Positions 46,158 through 54,472 of a DNA stretch of 64,000 bases are shown here, piece by piece; the first letter of the stretch is position 1; every line of letters starts with the position of its first letter. Origin of the DNA: 62-47 sp044463945 (GTDB taxonomy: Bacteria > Pseudomonadota > Alphaproteobacteria > Rhizobiales > Xanthobacteraceae). The position numbers and the translations under genes were made by a program. Below the pieces are notes generated by a model. The model did not search any database. It was not told the origin of the DNA and saw only the letters and a program-made list of their open reading frames with translations. The stretch is from NCBI GenBank assembly GCA_044463945.1, contig JBIQLW010000021.1, forward strand, positions 3,502 to 67,501, in the 5' to 3' direction.

Positions 46158-48245
46158 TTACCGGCTGCGTGCCGGAATGACCACGCCGCTGCGGCTGGAC
46201 ATCAGCCGCGCCACCACGATTGTCGGGATCAGGATCGCGGCGCCGAGCGTGGTGATCTGAATTTGCGACAACGGCATGATGCCGCCGCCCGGCGTCGCGA
46301 CGACGATGCCGCCGAGGATCAGCAGGATGCGGACCGGCCATTCCAGCGGACCTGTGCGTCGCAGGTCGCCGACGCCGATCTGATAGCCCTGGATGCCGCC
46401 GCAGATGAAGACGGTGCCGAGCGCGATCAGCGCCATCAGGCCAAGGCCGACGAGAAACTGGCCCTGCATCACGAGGGCGGGGTTCAGCACGAAGAAGAAC
46501 GGGATGAAATAGATGATGGAGCCGACCCACATCGACTCCCATCCCGTCTTCATCGCGGGCGAGCCGGCGATGCCGGCGGCGGCGAACGAGGCGATCGCGA
46601 CCGGCGGCGTGATCGACGACAACATGCCCCAGTAGAAGATGAACATATGCACCGCCATCCGGTTCAGGCCGACCTTCTCCAGGGCCGGCGCGATCAGGAT
46701 GGCGAGGAAGATGTAGCAGGCGGTGGTGGTCAGTCCGAGCCCGAGGATCAGGCTGGTGAGGGCGCACATCGCCAGCAGCAGGAACGCATTGTCGCCGGCG
46801 ATGCGCAGGAGATCGTTGGCGAGGCTGGAGATCACCCCGGTCATCGAGAACGCGCCGATCAGGAGGCCGCAGCCGGCGAGAATGGCGGCCAGTTCGACGA
46901 AAGTCCGGCCGTTGACCTCGAAGAACTTCGCGACCGACGCCATCGTCCATCGCGTGTCCTTCGAGAAAAGCTGGTTGAGCACGAGGAGCAGGGCGGTCGC
47001 GTAGAACGGCGCGTGGCTCTCGCGCTTGAAGTACAGCAGCATGACGATCAGCAGCGCGATCACGAAGATGTAGTACCAGCCCTCCTTGACCGCCTCCCAC
47101 GCGCTCGGCAGTTCCGAGCGCGGAATGCCGGCCAGGCCGTGCCGCGCGGCATAGGCGTCCACCTGCAGGAACAGGCCGGTGTAGTAGAGCACTGCCGGGA
47201 TGATGGCGGCTATGGCGACCTCGGCGTAGCTGACATTGAGGAACTGGGCGATGACGAAAGCGGTCGCGCCCATCACCGGCGGAGCCAGCACCGCGCCGGT
47301 GGAGGCGCAGGCTTCGATCGCGCCGGCGTAGGAAGCGCGGAAGCCGCTTTTCTTCATCACCGGAATGGTCATGGTGCCGGCGGTCAGCACGTTGGAGATG
47401 ATCGAGCCCGACATCATGCCGAGCAGACCGCTGGCGAAGATACAGACCTTGGCGGCGCCGCCGCGGAACGTACCGCACAGCGCGAAGGCGATATTGATGA
47501 AGAACTTGCCGGCACCGGTCATCATTAGCGCGACGCCGAACACCAGAAAGCCGATCACCGTGTCGGCAAAAGCCTGAATCGGAATCCCGAGCAGGCTTTC
47601 GCCGGACAGCATGTGATAGGCGGTGGCCTGTTCGAGTGTCGATTGGGTGCCGCGCAGCGGCCCGAGCCAGCTTTCATCCGCGAACAGCGGATACAGCGTG
47701 AAGGGCAGGATGCAGAGCAGGAGGCTCCACCCGCCGGTGCGGCGCAGCGCTTCCATCAGCATCGCCCACATCACCAGACCGGAGATGTAGGCCGCGAGCG
47801 GCGCGCCGCCGAATTCCCAGCCGGATTCGGCGGCCTTGCGGATATGAGCCATCAGCACCAGCGACGCGGCGAAGGTGATGCCGGCCAGCGCGATATCGTA
47901 CCATGGAACGGTGTCGAGGCTCGCGCTTTCCGATCCGGGGAAGATCAGAAACGTGAACGGCAGCATCAGCGCGATCAGGAGATAGAAATACTCGGTGTTG
48001 AGCTGAGTGTAGCCGATGAAGAACCGCAGCGCGAACTGCTGATTGATGCACAGGAAGATCGTCGCAGCCGTCGCCGCGATCAGTGCGAGGCGCCAGAACC
48101 CGCGCAAGGTGCGCACGCGCGTGGCTTCGGATTCCTGCATGGTCGCATGTGGATCCTCGAACACGACCCGCGTTGCCGCATCTTCCGCCGCACTCATGGA
48201 TGATAGGGCTGCGCTTGTATTGCCAGCGGGATCCGGATGAGACAT
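46158..48245 (-). CDS. TRAP-TAXI transporter fused permease (4TM + 12TM)
   Basis: A 695-residue inner-membrane protein that joins the small (DctQ-like) and large (DctM-like) TRAP permeases. The N-terminal 60 residues are cytoplasmic; about 16 helices follow. Family patterns include LLGMMSGSIISNVLTAGTMTIPVMKKSGF, ACASTGAVLAPPVMGATAFVIAQFL and FYWGMLSSITPPVAIASFAAAGIAG. It imports an organic acid using an ion gradient. GAAGGAG precedes ATG. It sits 81 bp downstream of its TAXI binding-protein gene. Confidence 0.95.
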   Translation of the reverse strand: MSHPDPAGNTSAALSSMSAAEDAATRVVFEDPHATMQESEATRVRTLRGFWRLALIAATAATIFLCINQQFALRFFIGYTQLNTEYFYLLIALMLPFTFLIFPGSESASLDTVPWYDIALAGITFAASLVLMAHIRKAAESGWEFGGAPLAAYISGLVMWAMLMEALRRTGGWSLLLCILPFTLYPLFADESWLGPLRGTQSTLEQATAYHMLSGESLLGIPIQAFADTVIGFLVFGVALMMTGAGKFFINIAFALCGTFRGGAAKVCIFASGLLGMMSGSIISNVLTAGTMTIPVMKKSGFRASYAGAIEACASTGAVLAPPVMGATAFVIAQFLNVSYAEVAIAAIIPAVLYYTGLFLQVDAYAARHGLAGIPRSELPSAWEAVKEGWYYIFVIALLIVMLLYFKRESHAPFYATALLLVLNQLFSKDTRWTMASVAKFFEVNGRTFVELAAILAGCGLLIGAFSMTGVISSLANDLLRIAGDNAFLLLAMCALTSLILGLGLTTTACYIFLAILIAPALEKVGLNRMAVHMFIFYWGMLSSITPPVAIASFAAAGIAGSPAMKTGWESMWVGSIIYFIPFFFVLNPALVMQGQFLVGLGLMALIALGTVFICGGIQGYQIGVGDLRRTGPLEWPVRILLILGGIVVATPGGGIMPLSQIQITTLGAAILIPTIVVARLMSSRSGVVIPARSR

Positions 48246-48326
48246 CGGCTCTCCTTCGTGGCAAGGCTCGTCGCCGGATCAGGCGATTGGCGACGAGCGA
48301 CGATCAGGTTCCGGCGGAAGGATGTC

Positions 48327-49484
48327 TCAATTGAATGCGTCCGGCAGCTTGGCCTGGGCGAGAGCCGCCTTGCGCGCGGCCGACCAGCCTTCGGCGAACT
48401 TGTCATCGGCCGGGTTGGTCTTGACGTAGGCATCCCATGCGGCGGCGAGAACGCCCTGGCGCTTGATCAGGGCATCGTTATGGGCCTGATCTTCCGCGGT
48501 CCAGTGGCCGGCTTCCTTGAAAGCCTTCACGGTCCCCGGATGGAACGGCACCACCCACTTCATGGCCTGACGCTTGAGTTCGAGGCCGACCGCGCCCGGC
48601 GCGCCGTCCTTGTAGCCGTCGTAGCCATCGATCATGGCCTTGACGATCGGGTAGATGGTATCGGCGGACTCGGTTCCATAAGCAACGAACAGCGGATAGG
48701 GATAGGTGCCCATCTCGATCGGCTTGTCCTTGGTGATGCCGGCGCCGCACGTGACGGTATGCGGCTTGAAGAACGGGCCGATCTTCTGCACGCGCTCCCA
48801 GCCGGCTTTGTCGTCCTTCGCCATCACCGGCCACATCAGGCCGCGCGGCGAGGTTTCGGCTTCCCTGGCCTGTCCGGAAATGGTCGAGGCGAACGCGCCG
48901 TCGGCATCGTTGTTGATGATGCCTTTCCACATCGCGCCGTAGCTGGCGAATTCGACGATCTTCACATCGTCCTTGGTGAGGCCGGCGAAGGCGATGATCG
49001 CCAGCGCGTTCTGGTTGAGGGCGGGTGAGCCGACCACGAAGCCGAGCCGCTTGCCTTTGAAATCCTTCAAATCCTTGACGCCGATATCGTTGGCGATGCC
49101 GACCGAGAGGCCGTTGCAGTCTATGATCGATAGCAGCAACTGGATCGGCTGGGGTCCCCATTCCTTGGCGCCGAATTCGAACACGCCTTCCTGGGCGAAA
49201 TAGCTGCCGGTCCCCATCGCCGAGACGACCGCGCGTTTCGCCCGCAATGGCGCGAGGCGTGCGACGTCGTTGCCGGCCGGCAGGACGCGGACGCTGGATT
49301 TGTATTTCTCCTGCATCATCTTGCCGACGGCGACGGCGATGTTGAAGCCGGACGAGCCGGTGTCATAGGCCGTGAACGTCATCGATGGCGGCAGTTTCAC
49401 GTCGTCGGCGCGCGAGGCGGTCGAAAACAGCAGTGCCGCGCTGGCCGCGGCAATCGCGCTGCGTGCAACGATCGAACGAAGCAT
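48327..49484 (-). CDS. TAXI-family TRAP substrate-binding protein
   Basis: A 385-residue periplasmic protein with a signal peptide (cleavage after TASRA, about 26). TFTAYDTGSSGFNIAVAVGKMMQEKY is the TAXI start and DFKGKRLGFVVGSPALNQNALAIIAFAGLTKDDVKIVEFASYGAMWKGIINNDADGAFAS-type segments are characteristic. It delivers substrate to the fused TRAP permease. The ligand is unknown; the surrounding CoA ligases, carboxylase parts and thiolase suggest a carboxylic acid. The upstream 220 bp holds a small TCCGC-TTT-GCGGA palindrome at 49505-49517. Confidence 0.93.
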   Translation of the reverse strand: MLRSIVARSAIAAASAALLFSTASRADDVKLPPSMTFTAYDTGSSGFNIAVAVGKMMQEKYKSSVRVLPAGNDVARLAPLRAKRAVVSAMGTGSYFAQEGVFEFGAKEWGPQPIQLLLSIIDCNGLSVGIANDIGVKDLKDFKGKRLGFVVGSPALNQNALAIIAFAGLTKDDVKIVEFASYGAMWKGIINNDADGAFASTISGQAREAETSPRGLMWPVMAKDDKAGWERVQKIGPFFKPHTVTCGAGITKDKPIEMGTYPYPLFVAYGTESADTIYPIVKAMIDGYDGYKDGAPGAVGLELKRQAMKWVVPFHPGTVKAFKEAGHWTAEDQAHNDALIKRQGVLAAAWDAYVKTNPADDKFAEGWSAARKAALAQAKLPDAFN

Positions 49485-49706
49485 GAGGCCCCTCCCATAT
49501 GGCGTCCGCTTTGCGGATCACATTGTCGTGGGCGGATCATGTCATCGCGAACCGTCATTGGCAACGCTGAACATACCGTCGCCGCCGATGCGGTCACCCG
49601 GCGAAAGCGGGCGCGATGAGTTCGACGCTGCGGGTCTGGTGCGATGCGCTATCGCATCATGTCGACGGCGATGTGCGTTGTCGCCTTCGCGCCGCTGCGT
49701 CACGGT

Positions 49707-49928
49707 TCATGCCTCGATGGTGGCGACGACCTGTCCCTCGGTCACCACGTCGTCGACCTTGACGAGAATGGACTTGACCGTTCCGCCGTCGGGGGCGGGG
49801 ATCGGCAGTTCCATTTTCATGGCTTCGACCATGATGACGTCGTCGCCCTCGCTGATGCGATCGCCGGTCCTGACGGCCAGCGTGCAGACGCGCCCGGCGA
49901 CTTCGGTGACGACCTTGGTTTCAGCCAT
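49707..49928 (-). CDS. Stand-alone biotin carboxyl carrier domain
   Basis: A 73-residue biotinyl/lipoyl domain with the biotinylation motif EAMKM (Lys38) in VIMVEAMKMELPIPAP. It has no N-terminal extension, unlike AccB. It should serve as the mobile biotin arm of an acyl-CoA carboxylase or decarboxylase. The carboxyltransferase gene at 51186 on the other side of the IclR gene is the obvious partner. A biotin carboxylase is not found in the window. It is transcribed away from the IclR gene. Confidence 0.93.
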   Translation of the reverse strand: MAETKVVTEVAGRVCTLAVRTGDRISEGDDVIMVEAMKMELPIPAPDGGTVKSILVKVDDVVTEGQVVATIEA

Positions 49929-49948
49929 TTGCGATGTCCATGTCCTAA

Positions 49949-49993
49949 TGTGAGCAGTGCAGGTGTGAGCGTTGCGAGTGTGAGCGACGCAAG
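49949..49993. repeat. 15-bp tandem repeat, three imperfect copies
   Basis: TGTGAGCAGTGCAGG, TGTGAGCGTTGCGAG and TGTGAGCGACGCAAG in a row, just upstream of the biotin-carrier gene start. The remaining 49994-50287 has no gene; it holds a candidate IclR operator. Confidence 0.7.
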
Positions 49994-50123
49994 CGAACTT
50001 GCGTCAAGTCGCTGCGAGCATGATGGCGCGCGGCCAAATCGTACCTGTGACGGTGCGTTTCGACGCGGCGGGGCGGGTTGATGTTGTCGTCGCAGATTGC
50101 CTGAGGTAGCGTATTCTTCAAGT

Positions 50124-50136
50124 GGAATTTAATTCC
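50124..50136. promoter_or_regulatory. Candidate IclR-type operator
   Basis: GGAATTTAATTCC, with perfect 5-bp arms around TTA and a T before it (TGGAAT...ATTCC), the pattern common in IclR-family sites. It lies about 150 bp upstream of the iclR-type start, in the region divergent from the biotin-carrier gene. Confidence 0.45.
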
Positions 50137-50287
50137 GTCATGCGAGATTTGCCGTGCGGCTGCTTCGCGCCGCGGCCGGCCCGCGTGCCGGAGTTTTCTC
50201 GACGGCCTTCACCGGGAGCAGTCGTTCCATCGGGGCCAGCCAAAGGGTTTTCACGTCGCTGACGCGCTTGCGCAGAGAGGGGGACGG

Positions 50288-51256
50288 ATGGGGAGACGAT
50301 CTGAGCGGCTCAGCAAGGCCGGAATCCTCACCGACCTGTCGGGCGGGAACGACGTTATCCAGGTCGTGTCGCGCGCCTTCGACGTGTTGCGCTGCTTCGA
50401 GGGCCACGACACCCGCCTCGGCAATCTGGAAATCTCCAATCGCTGCGGCCTGCCGCGCTCGACGGTATCGCGCCTGACGCATACGCTGACCCGGCTCGGC
50501 CATCTGACCTATCTGCCGCGCGATCAGAAATATCGCATCGGGCCGAGCGCGGTGGCGATGAGCGCCTCGATGATGCGCGGCCTCGATACCCGCGATTTCA
50601 TCAGGGCCCAGCTTCACGATGTCGCCAGGGAGGTTCCCGGCACCATCGGCTTTCTGATCCCGGACCGGTTTCATCTGGTCTATCTGGAATACGCGCGCTC
50701 GCCGGCGGCGCTGGGCTTGAGTTCGGTTACCGGTTCGCGGATCCCGATGGGGCGCACCGCGGCCGGCCATGCCTATGTGGCGGCGCTCGACGCCGCCTCC
50801 GCCGAGACGCTTATCGCCGAAATGGAGCGCGATCATCCCGCCGACGCCGCCGTCCTGCGGCCGCGGATGGAGGCCGACCGCCGCCATCTGGCGCAGCACG
50901 GCTATGTGGCGGCGGGCGGCCTGTGGAGCCCGCACATCAACGGCATTGCCGCGCCGTTGTGGTCGCCGCAGTACCAGACCTATGCCGTCGTCACCATCGG
51001 CGTGCTGGCGGCGATGTATGACGAGCAGCGCCTGCATTCGGAGGTCGCGCCGCGCTTGCGCGATCTCGTGCGCGGGGTGGGGGACACGCTGGCGCGTGTC
51101 GATGCCGATGTCCTGCATTGCGCGCGCGAGCCGTCGGCGGCCGCCGCCGTGCCGAACAAGATGATGGTCAATTTCGGGGGAACGAATGAACTGGCAGCCG
51201 GAACTGGACGAACTCGCTCGCCGCGAAGCCTTCGCGCGGCGGATGGGCGGCGCTGA
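50288..51256 (+). CDS. IclR-family transcriptional regulator
   Basis: A 322-residue regulator. The N-terminal winged helix has VVSRAFDVLRCFEGHDTRLGNLEISNRCGLPRSTVSRLTHTLTRLGHL (about 25-72); the sensor domain follows (VTGSRIPMGRTAAGHAYVAAL; YAVVTIGVLAAMYDEQRL) and ends near residue 275. The last 40 residues are an extra tail, encoded in part by the first 71 bp of the next gene in another frame. It probably controls the carrier, TRAP and carboxyltransferase genes around it. GAGAGGGGGA precedes ATG. Confidence 0.92.
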   Translation: MGRRSERLSKAGILTDLSGGNDVIQVVSRAFDVLRCFEGHDTRLGNLEISNRCGLPRSTVSRLTHTLTRLGHLTYLPRDQKYRIGPSAVAMSASMMRGLDTRDFIRAQLHDVAREVPGTIGFLIPDRFHLVYLEYARSPAALGLSSVTGSRIPMGRTAAGHAYVAALDAASAETLIAEMERDHPADAAVLRPRMEADRRHLAQHGYVAAGGLWSPHINGIAAPLWSPQYQTYAVVTIGVLAAMYDEQRLHSEVAPRLRDLVRGVGDTLARVDADVLHCAREPSAAAAVPNKMMVNFGGTNELAAGTGRTRSPRSLRAADGRR

Positions 51257-52745
51257 CAAGGTCAAGCGGCAGCGCGATCAGGGCCGGCTCAACGTCCGCG
51301 AGCGGATCGACAAGCTGCTCGACACCAACAGCTTTCACGAGATGGGCGCGACGGCGGGGGTGGGCGAGTACGACGCGAACGGTGAACTGACCAACCTGAC
51401 CCCGGCCAACTGCATTTTCGGCCGCGGCAGGATCGCCGGGCGTCCCGTGGTGGTGGTCGGCGACGACTTCACCGTGCGCGGCGGCTCGGCCGACGCCGCG
51501 ATATGGACCAAGCCGGCGATGGCCGAGGAGATGGCCCGCGATTTCCGCCTGCCGATCGTGCGGGTGATCGAGGGCTCCGGCGGCGGCGGCTCGGTCAAGA
51601 CCATCGAGACCAAGGGCGCGGCCAATCTGCCCGGCGGCATCGGCGGCAACCGCTGGTATGCGCTGACGACGGGCAATCTGGCGCAGGTGCCGGTGGTTGG
51701 CCTCGGCCTCGGCTCGGTGGCCGGGCTTGGCGCCGCGCGCCTTGCGGCGAGCCATTACTCGGTGATGACCAAGACCTCGGCGATGTTCGTTGCCGGGCCG
51801 CCGGTGGTGGCGCGGCTCGGCCAGGATCTCGACAAGCAGGACCTGGGCGGCTGGCAAATTCAAACGAAAGCTGGCGCCATCGACCATGCGGTCGATACCG
51901 AGGAGGAGGCGTTCGAATGCGCCCGGCGCTTCCTGTCCTATCTGCCATCATCGGTGCATGAACTGCCGCCGACGCTGCCGTGCGAGGACGATCCGGAGCG
52001 CGCCGACGAGGCGCTGATGAAGGCGGTGCCGCGCAACAAGCGTCAGGTCTACAAGATGCGGCCGATCATCGAGTCGGTGGTGGATCGGGGCTCGTTCTTC
52101 GAGATCGGGCAGAATTTCGGCCGCTCGGTCATCACCGGGCTGGCGCGGCTTGAGGGCCGCGCGGTGCTGCTGCTCGCCAGCGACCCCTATCACTACGGCG
52201 GCTCGTGGACGGCGGACACCTGCCAGAAGGTGATCCGCTTCGTCGATCTGGCTGAAACCTTCCACCTGCCGGTGGTCTACCTGATGGATTGCCCCGGCTT
52301 CATGATCGGCCTCGATGCCGAGCGCGCGGCGACCATCCGTCACGGTGTCCGCGCCATGGCCGCCGTCAACCAGAGCACGGTGCCGTGGTGCACGATCATC
52401 GTGCGCAACTGCTTCGGCGTCGCCGGCGTCGTGCATCAGCCGGCGGACCGCTTCTCGATGCGCTACGCCTGGCCATCGGCGTCGTGGGGCTCGCTGCCGC
52501 TGGAAGGCGGAATCGAGGCGGCCTATCGCGCCGACCTCGACGCCGCGCCCGACCGGGAGGCCAAGATGCGCGAGATCGAGGACCGCCTGAACAAGCTGCG
52601 CTCGCCGTTCCGTTCGGCGGAGAAGTTCTGGGTCGAGGAGATCATCGATCCGCGCAAGACCCGCTCGCTGTTGTGCGAGTTTGCCCGCCTCGCCGAGCCG
52701 CTGCGCACGCCGGGGATCGCGCGCAACATGGCGATCCGGCCGTAA
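51186..52745 (+). CDS. Acyl-CoA carboxylase carboxyltransferase (propionyl/methylmalonyl-CoA class)
   Basis: A 519-residue carboxyltransferase with both the beta-like N-half (RQRDQGRLNVRERIDKLLD; IEGSGGGGSVKTIE) and the alpha-like C-half (DPYHYGGSWTADTCQKVIRFVDLAETFHLPVVYLMDCPGFMIG; NCFGVAGVVHQP). It moves a carboxyl group between biotin on a carrier and an acyl-CoA. GGGGGAAC before ATG 51186 supports the start, although this lies inside the IclR gene (71-bp overlap). The carrier protein is probably the 73-residue protein at 49707. Biotin carboxylase is absent locally. Confidence 0.93.
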   Translation: MNWQPELDELARREAFARRMGGADKVKRQRDQGRLNVRERIDKLLDTNSFHEMGATAGVGEYDANGELTNLTPANCIFGRGRIAGRPVVVVGDDFTVRGGSADAAIWTKPAMAEEMARDFRLPIVRVIEGSGGGGSVKTIETKGAANLPGGIGGNRWYALTTGNLAQVPVVGLGLGSVAGLGAARLAASHYSVMTKTSAMFVAGPPVVARLGQDLDKQDLGGWQIQTKAGAIDHAVDTEEEAFECARRFLSYLPSSVHELPPTLPCEDDPERADEALMKAVPRNKRQVYKMRPIIESVVDRGSFFEIGQNFGRSVITGLARLEGRAVLLLASDPYHYGGSWTADTCQKVIRFVDLAETFHLPVVYLMDCPGFMIGLDAERAATIRHGVRAMAAVNQSTVPWCTIIVRNCFGVAGVVHQPADRFSMRYAWPSASWGSLPLEGGIEAAYRADLDAAPDREAKMREIEDRLNKLRSPFRSAEKFWVEEIIDPRKTRSLLCEFARLAEPLRTPGIARNMAIRP

Positions 52746-52769
52746 GGCGCGGAGCGCGCGCCGGCGGCG

Positions 52770-53591
52770 TCAGGACTTGGCGCGCTTGCGGTCGAGAAAC
52801 TCGCCCATCAGGCGGTGCGGCTCGTCAGTGAGGAACGCGCGGCCGAACGCGGTGACCGACACCGCGATCGACTCCTTGAGCGGCAAATCTTCCCACTGCC
52901 GCAGCAGCGCCTTCTGGTCGCGCAGCGCCTGCGGCCCGCAGGCCAGCAGCAGGTCGAGCACGCGCTCGACGGCAGCGTCCAGGGGTTCGCCCTCGGCCGC
53001 CATCTCGTCGATCAGCCCCCAGTCGCGCGCGGTCGGCGCGTCGATGGTGGCGGCGGTCATCAACAGCCAGCGGGCGCGGCCCCAGCCGATCAGGCGCGGC
53101 AGCAGCGCGGCATGAATGACCGAGGGGATGCCGACCCGTACCTCCGGCATCGCGAACTTGGCGTCGGCCGCCGCCACCCGCATGTCGCAGGCGGCGGCAA
53201 CCTCCAGCCCGCCGCCGAGGCACCAGCCCGGCATCCGCGCGATCACAGGCGCGGGGAAGGCGCGCACCGCCTCGCACAGATCGCGCAGGCCCGAGATGAA
53301 GCGTTCGGCGCTGGCCTGATCGAGCGTCGCCATTTCCTTGATATCGGCGCCGCCGATCATGCTTTTCTCGGTCCCGCCGCACAGCACCAGCGCGCGGATA
53401 TCGGGATCGGCGGCAAGCGTCCGCAGGCCCTCGGTGACCGCCGTGATTGCCGGCGTGCCGAGAATGGTCAGGGGACCGGCGTTGGCGATGGTGAGACGGA
53501 CGATGCCGCGGGGATCGCGGGTCACGCCGCAGTGGGAGTTCAGCATGTGCATGGCGTTCTCGTCGATCGGCGGCCCTTGCGTGACGGGCAT
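52770..53591 (-). CDS. Enoyl-CoA hydratase/isomerase family protein
   Basis: A 273-residue crotonase-fold protein. GGADIKEM (oxyanion hole), GWCLGGGLEVAAACD with the first catalytic Glu, and FAMPEVRVGIPS with the second Glu are all kept, so real hydratase activity is likely. It could hydrate methacrylyl-CoA for the valine genes nearby, or serve the carboxylase region (inference). The start is uncertain: ATG 53591 is used; ATG 53552 and 53546 are alternatives. It is divergent from the TetR gene and shares a 105-bp control region. Confidence 0.88.
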   Translation of the reverse strand: MPVTQGPPIDENAMHMLNSHCGVTRDPRGIVRLTIANAGPLTILGTPAITAVTEGLRTLAADPDIRALVLCGGTEKSMIGGADIKEMATLDQASAERFISGLRDLCEAVRAFPAPVIARMPGWCLGGGLEVAAACDMRVAAADAKFAMPEVRVGIPSVIHAALLPRLIGWGRARWLLMTAATIDAPTARDWGLIDEMAAEGEPLDAAVERVLDLLLACGPQALRDQKALLRQWEDLPLKESIAVSVTAFGRAFLTDEPHRLMGEFLDRKRAKS

Positions 53592-53610
53592 TCGCAACCG
53601 ATGGTTGCGA
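53592..53610. promoter_or_regulatory. 19-bp palindrome, candidate TetR operator
   Basis: TCGCAACC-GAT-GGTTGCGA: perfect 8-bp arms around 3 bp, directly before the hydratase ATG and 86 bp upstream of the TetR-type start. Its place between divergent genes fits an operator for that regulator. Confidence 0.5.
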
Positions 53611-53696
53611 TAAAAGGGGCCCGGATGAGAGTTTGATCTTAGCATCCTGACAGGTTCGCGTTATATGATCCACAACATGCCATGGGAGCGGCGGCG

Positions 53697-54335
53697 ATGC
53701 GCTACGGCAAGGATCACAAGCAGGAAACCCACGCTCGTATCGTGAAGAAGGCGTCGGTGCGGCTGCGCGAGCGCGGCGTCCACGGTATCGGCGTCGCCGA
53801 CCTGATGAAGGACGCAGGCTTGACCCATGGTGGTTTCTACGCTCACTTCGCCTCGCGCGAGGCGCTGGTGATCGAGGCGTTCGTCCACGCCATGGAGCGC
53901 TCCATCGCCGCCTGGCGGAAGAAGACCGGCGGAATGCCGCCGCAGCGGCGTTTCGCCGCGATCGTGGAGTCTTATCTTGGCGCCGCGCATCGCGACGATC
54001 CGGGGCGCGGCTGCGCCCTGCCGGCGCTGGCCGCCGAAATCGGGCGCGAGAGTGTCAAGACGCGCCGGGCTTTCGCGGCGCAGCTCGAAGAGATGATCGC
54101 CATGATGGCGGAGCAGATGCCGGAGCTTCCGCCCGCGGCCGGGCGGCGGCGCGCCATGGCGGCGCTCTCGACCATGGTGGGCGCGCTGATCCTGTCGCGC
54201 GTCGGCGGCGGTGATCTGTCCGACGAGATTCTCGCGGCCGGCCGGGAGGCGCTGGTCGGGCCGGCGGCACCGGCCGGGCGGCGGACCCGCAAGGGTGCCG
54301 CGAAAGCCGCGGGTCCGGCACAGGCGGCGGATTGA
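53697..54335 (+). CDS. TetR-family transcriptional regulator
   Basis: A 212-residue regulator. The DNA-binding domain is HARIVKKASVRLRERGVHGIGVADLMKDAGLTHGGFYAHFASREALVIEAF (about 12-60). The C-terminal region GRGCALPALAAEIGRES resembles the C-terminal domain of a TetR subgroup common in fatty-acid and aldehyde regulation. The tail is Ala/Lys rich. ATG 53697 follows GGGAGCGG; ATG 53682 would add five residues. It lies between the hydratase gene and the mmsA operon and may regulate either. Confidence 0.9.
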   Translation: MRYGKDHKQETHARIVKKASVRLRERGVHGIGVADLMKDAGLTHGGFYAHFASREALVIEAFVHAMERSIAAWRKKTGGMPPQRRFAAIVESYLGAAHRDDPGRGCALPALAAEIGRESVKTRRAFAAQLEEMIAMMAEQMPELPPAAGRRRAMAALSTMVGALILSRVGGGDLSDEILAAGREALVGPAAPAGRRTRKGAAKAAGPAQAAD

Positions 54336-54472
54336 GCCGGGTTCGCCGGCTGTCCCGCAGCCGCGCACACGCGATATCCGCATTTTCGCAAACGGGTTGC
54401 GCGGAGAATCCGTTTTCCAAAGCCGGCCTGAAGGGCCAAAGTAGCCCCAGCAACGCTTCTGTGGAGGAATAC

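Noticed and set aside
49949..49993. CRISPR-like array
   Set aside because: Three adjacent 15-bp units without spacers and no cas genes; a simple tandem repeat.
49644..50081. Plus-strand frame of 145 codons over the biotin-carrier gene and tandem repeat
   Set aside because: No ribosome site or family pattern, and it overlaps a certain biotin-carrier gene on the other strand.
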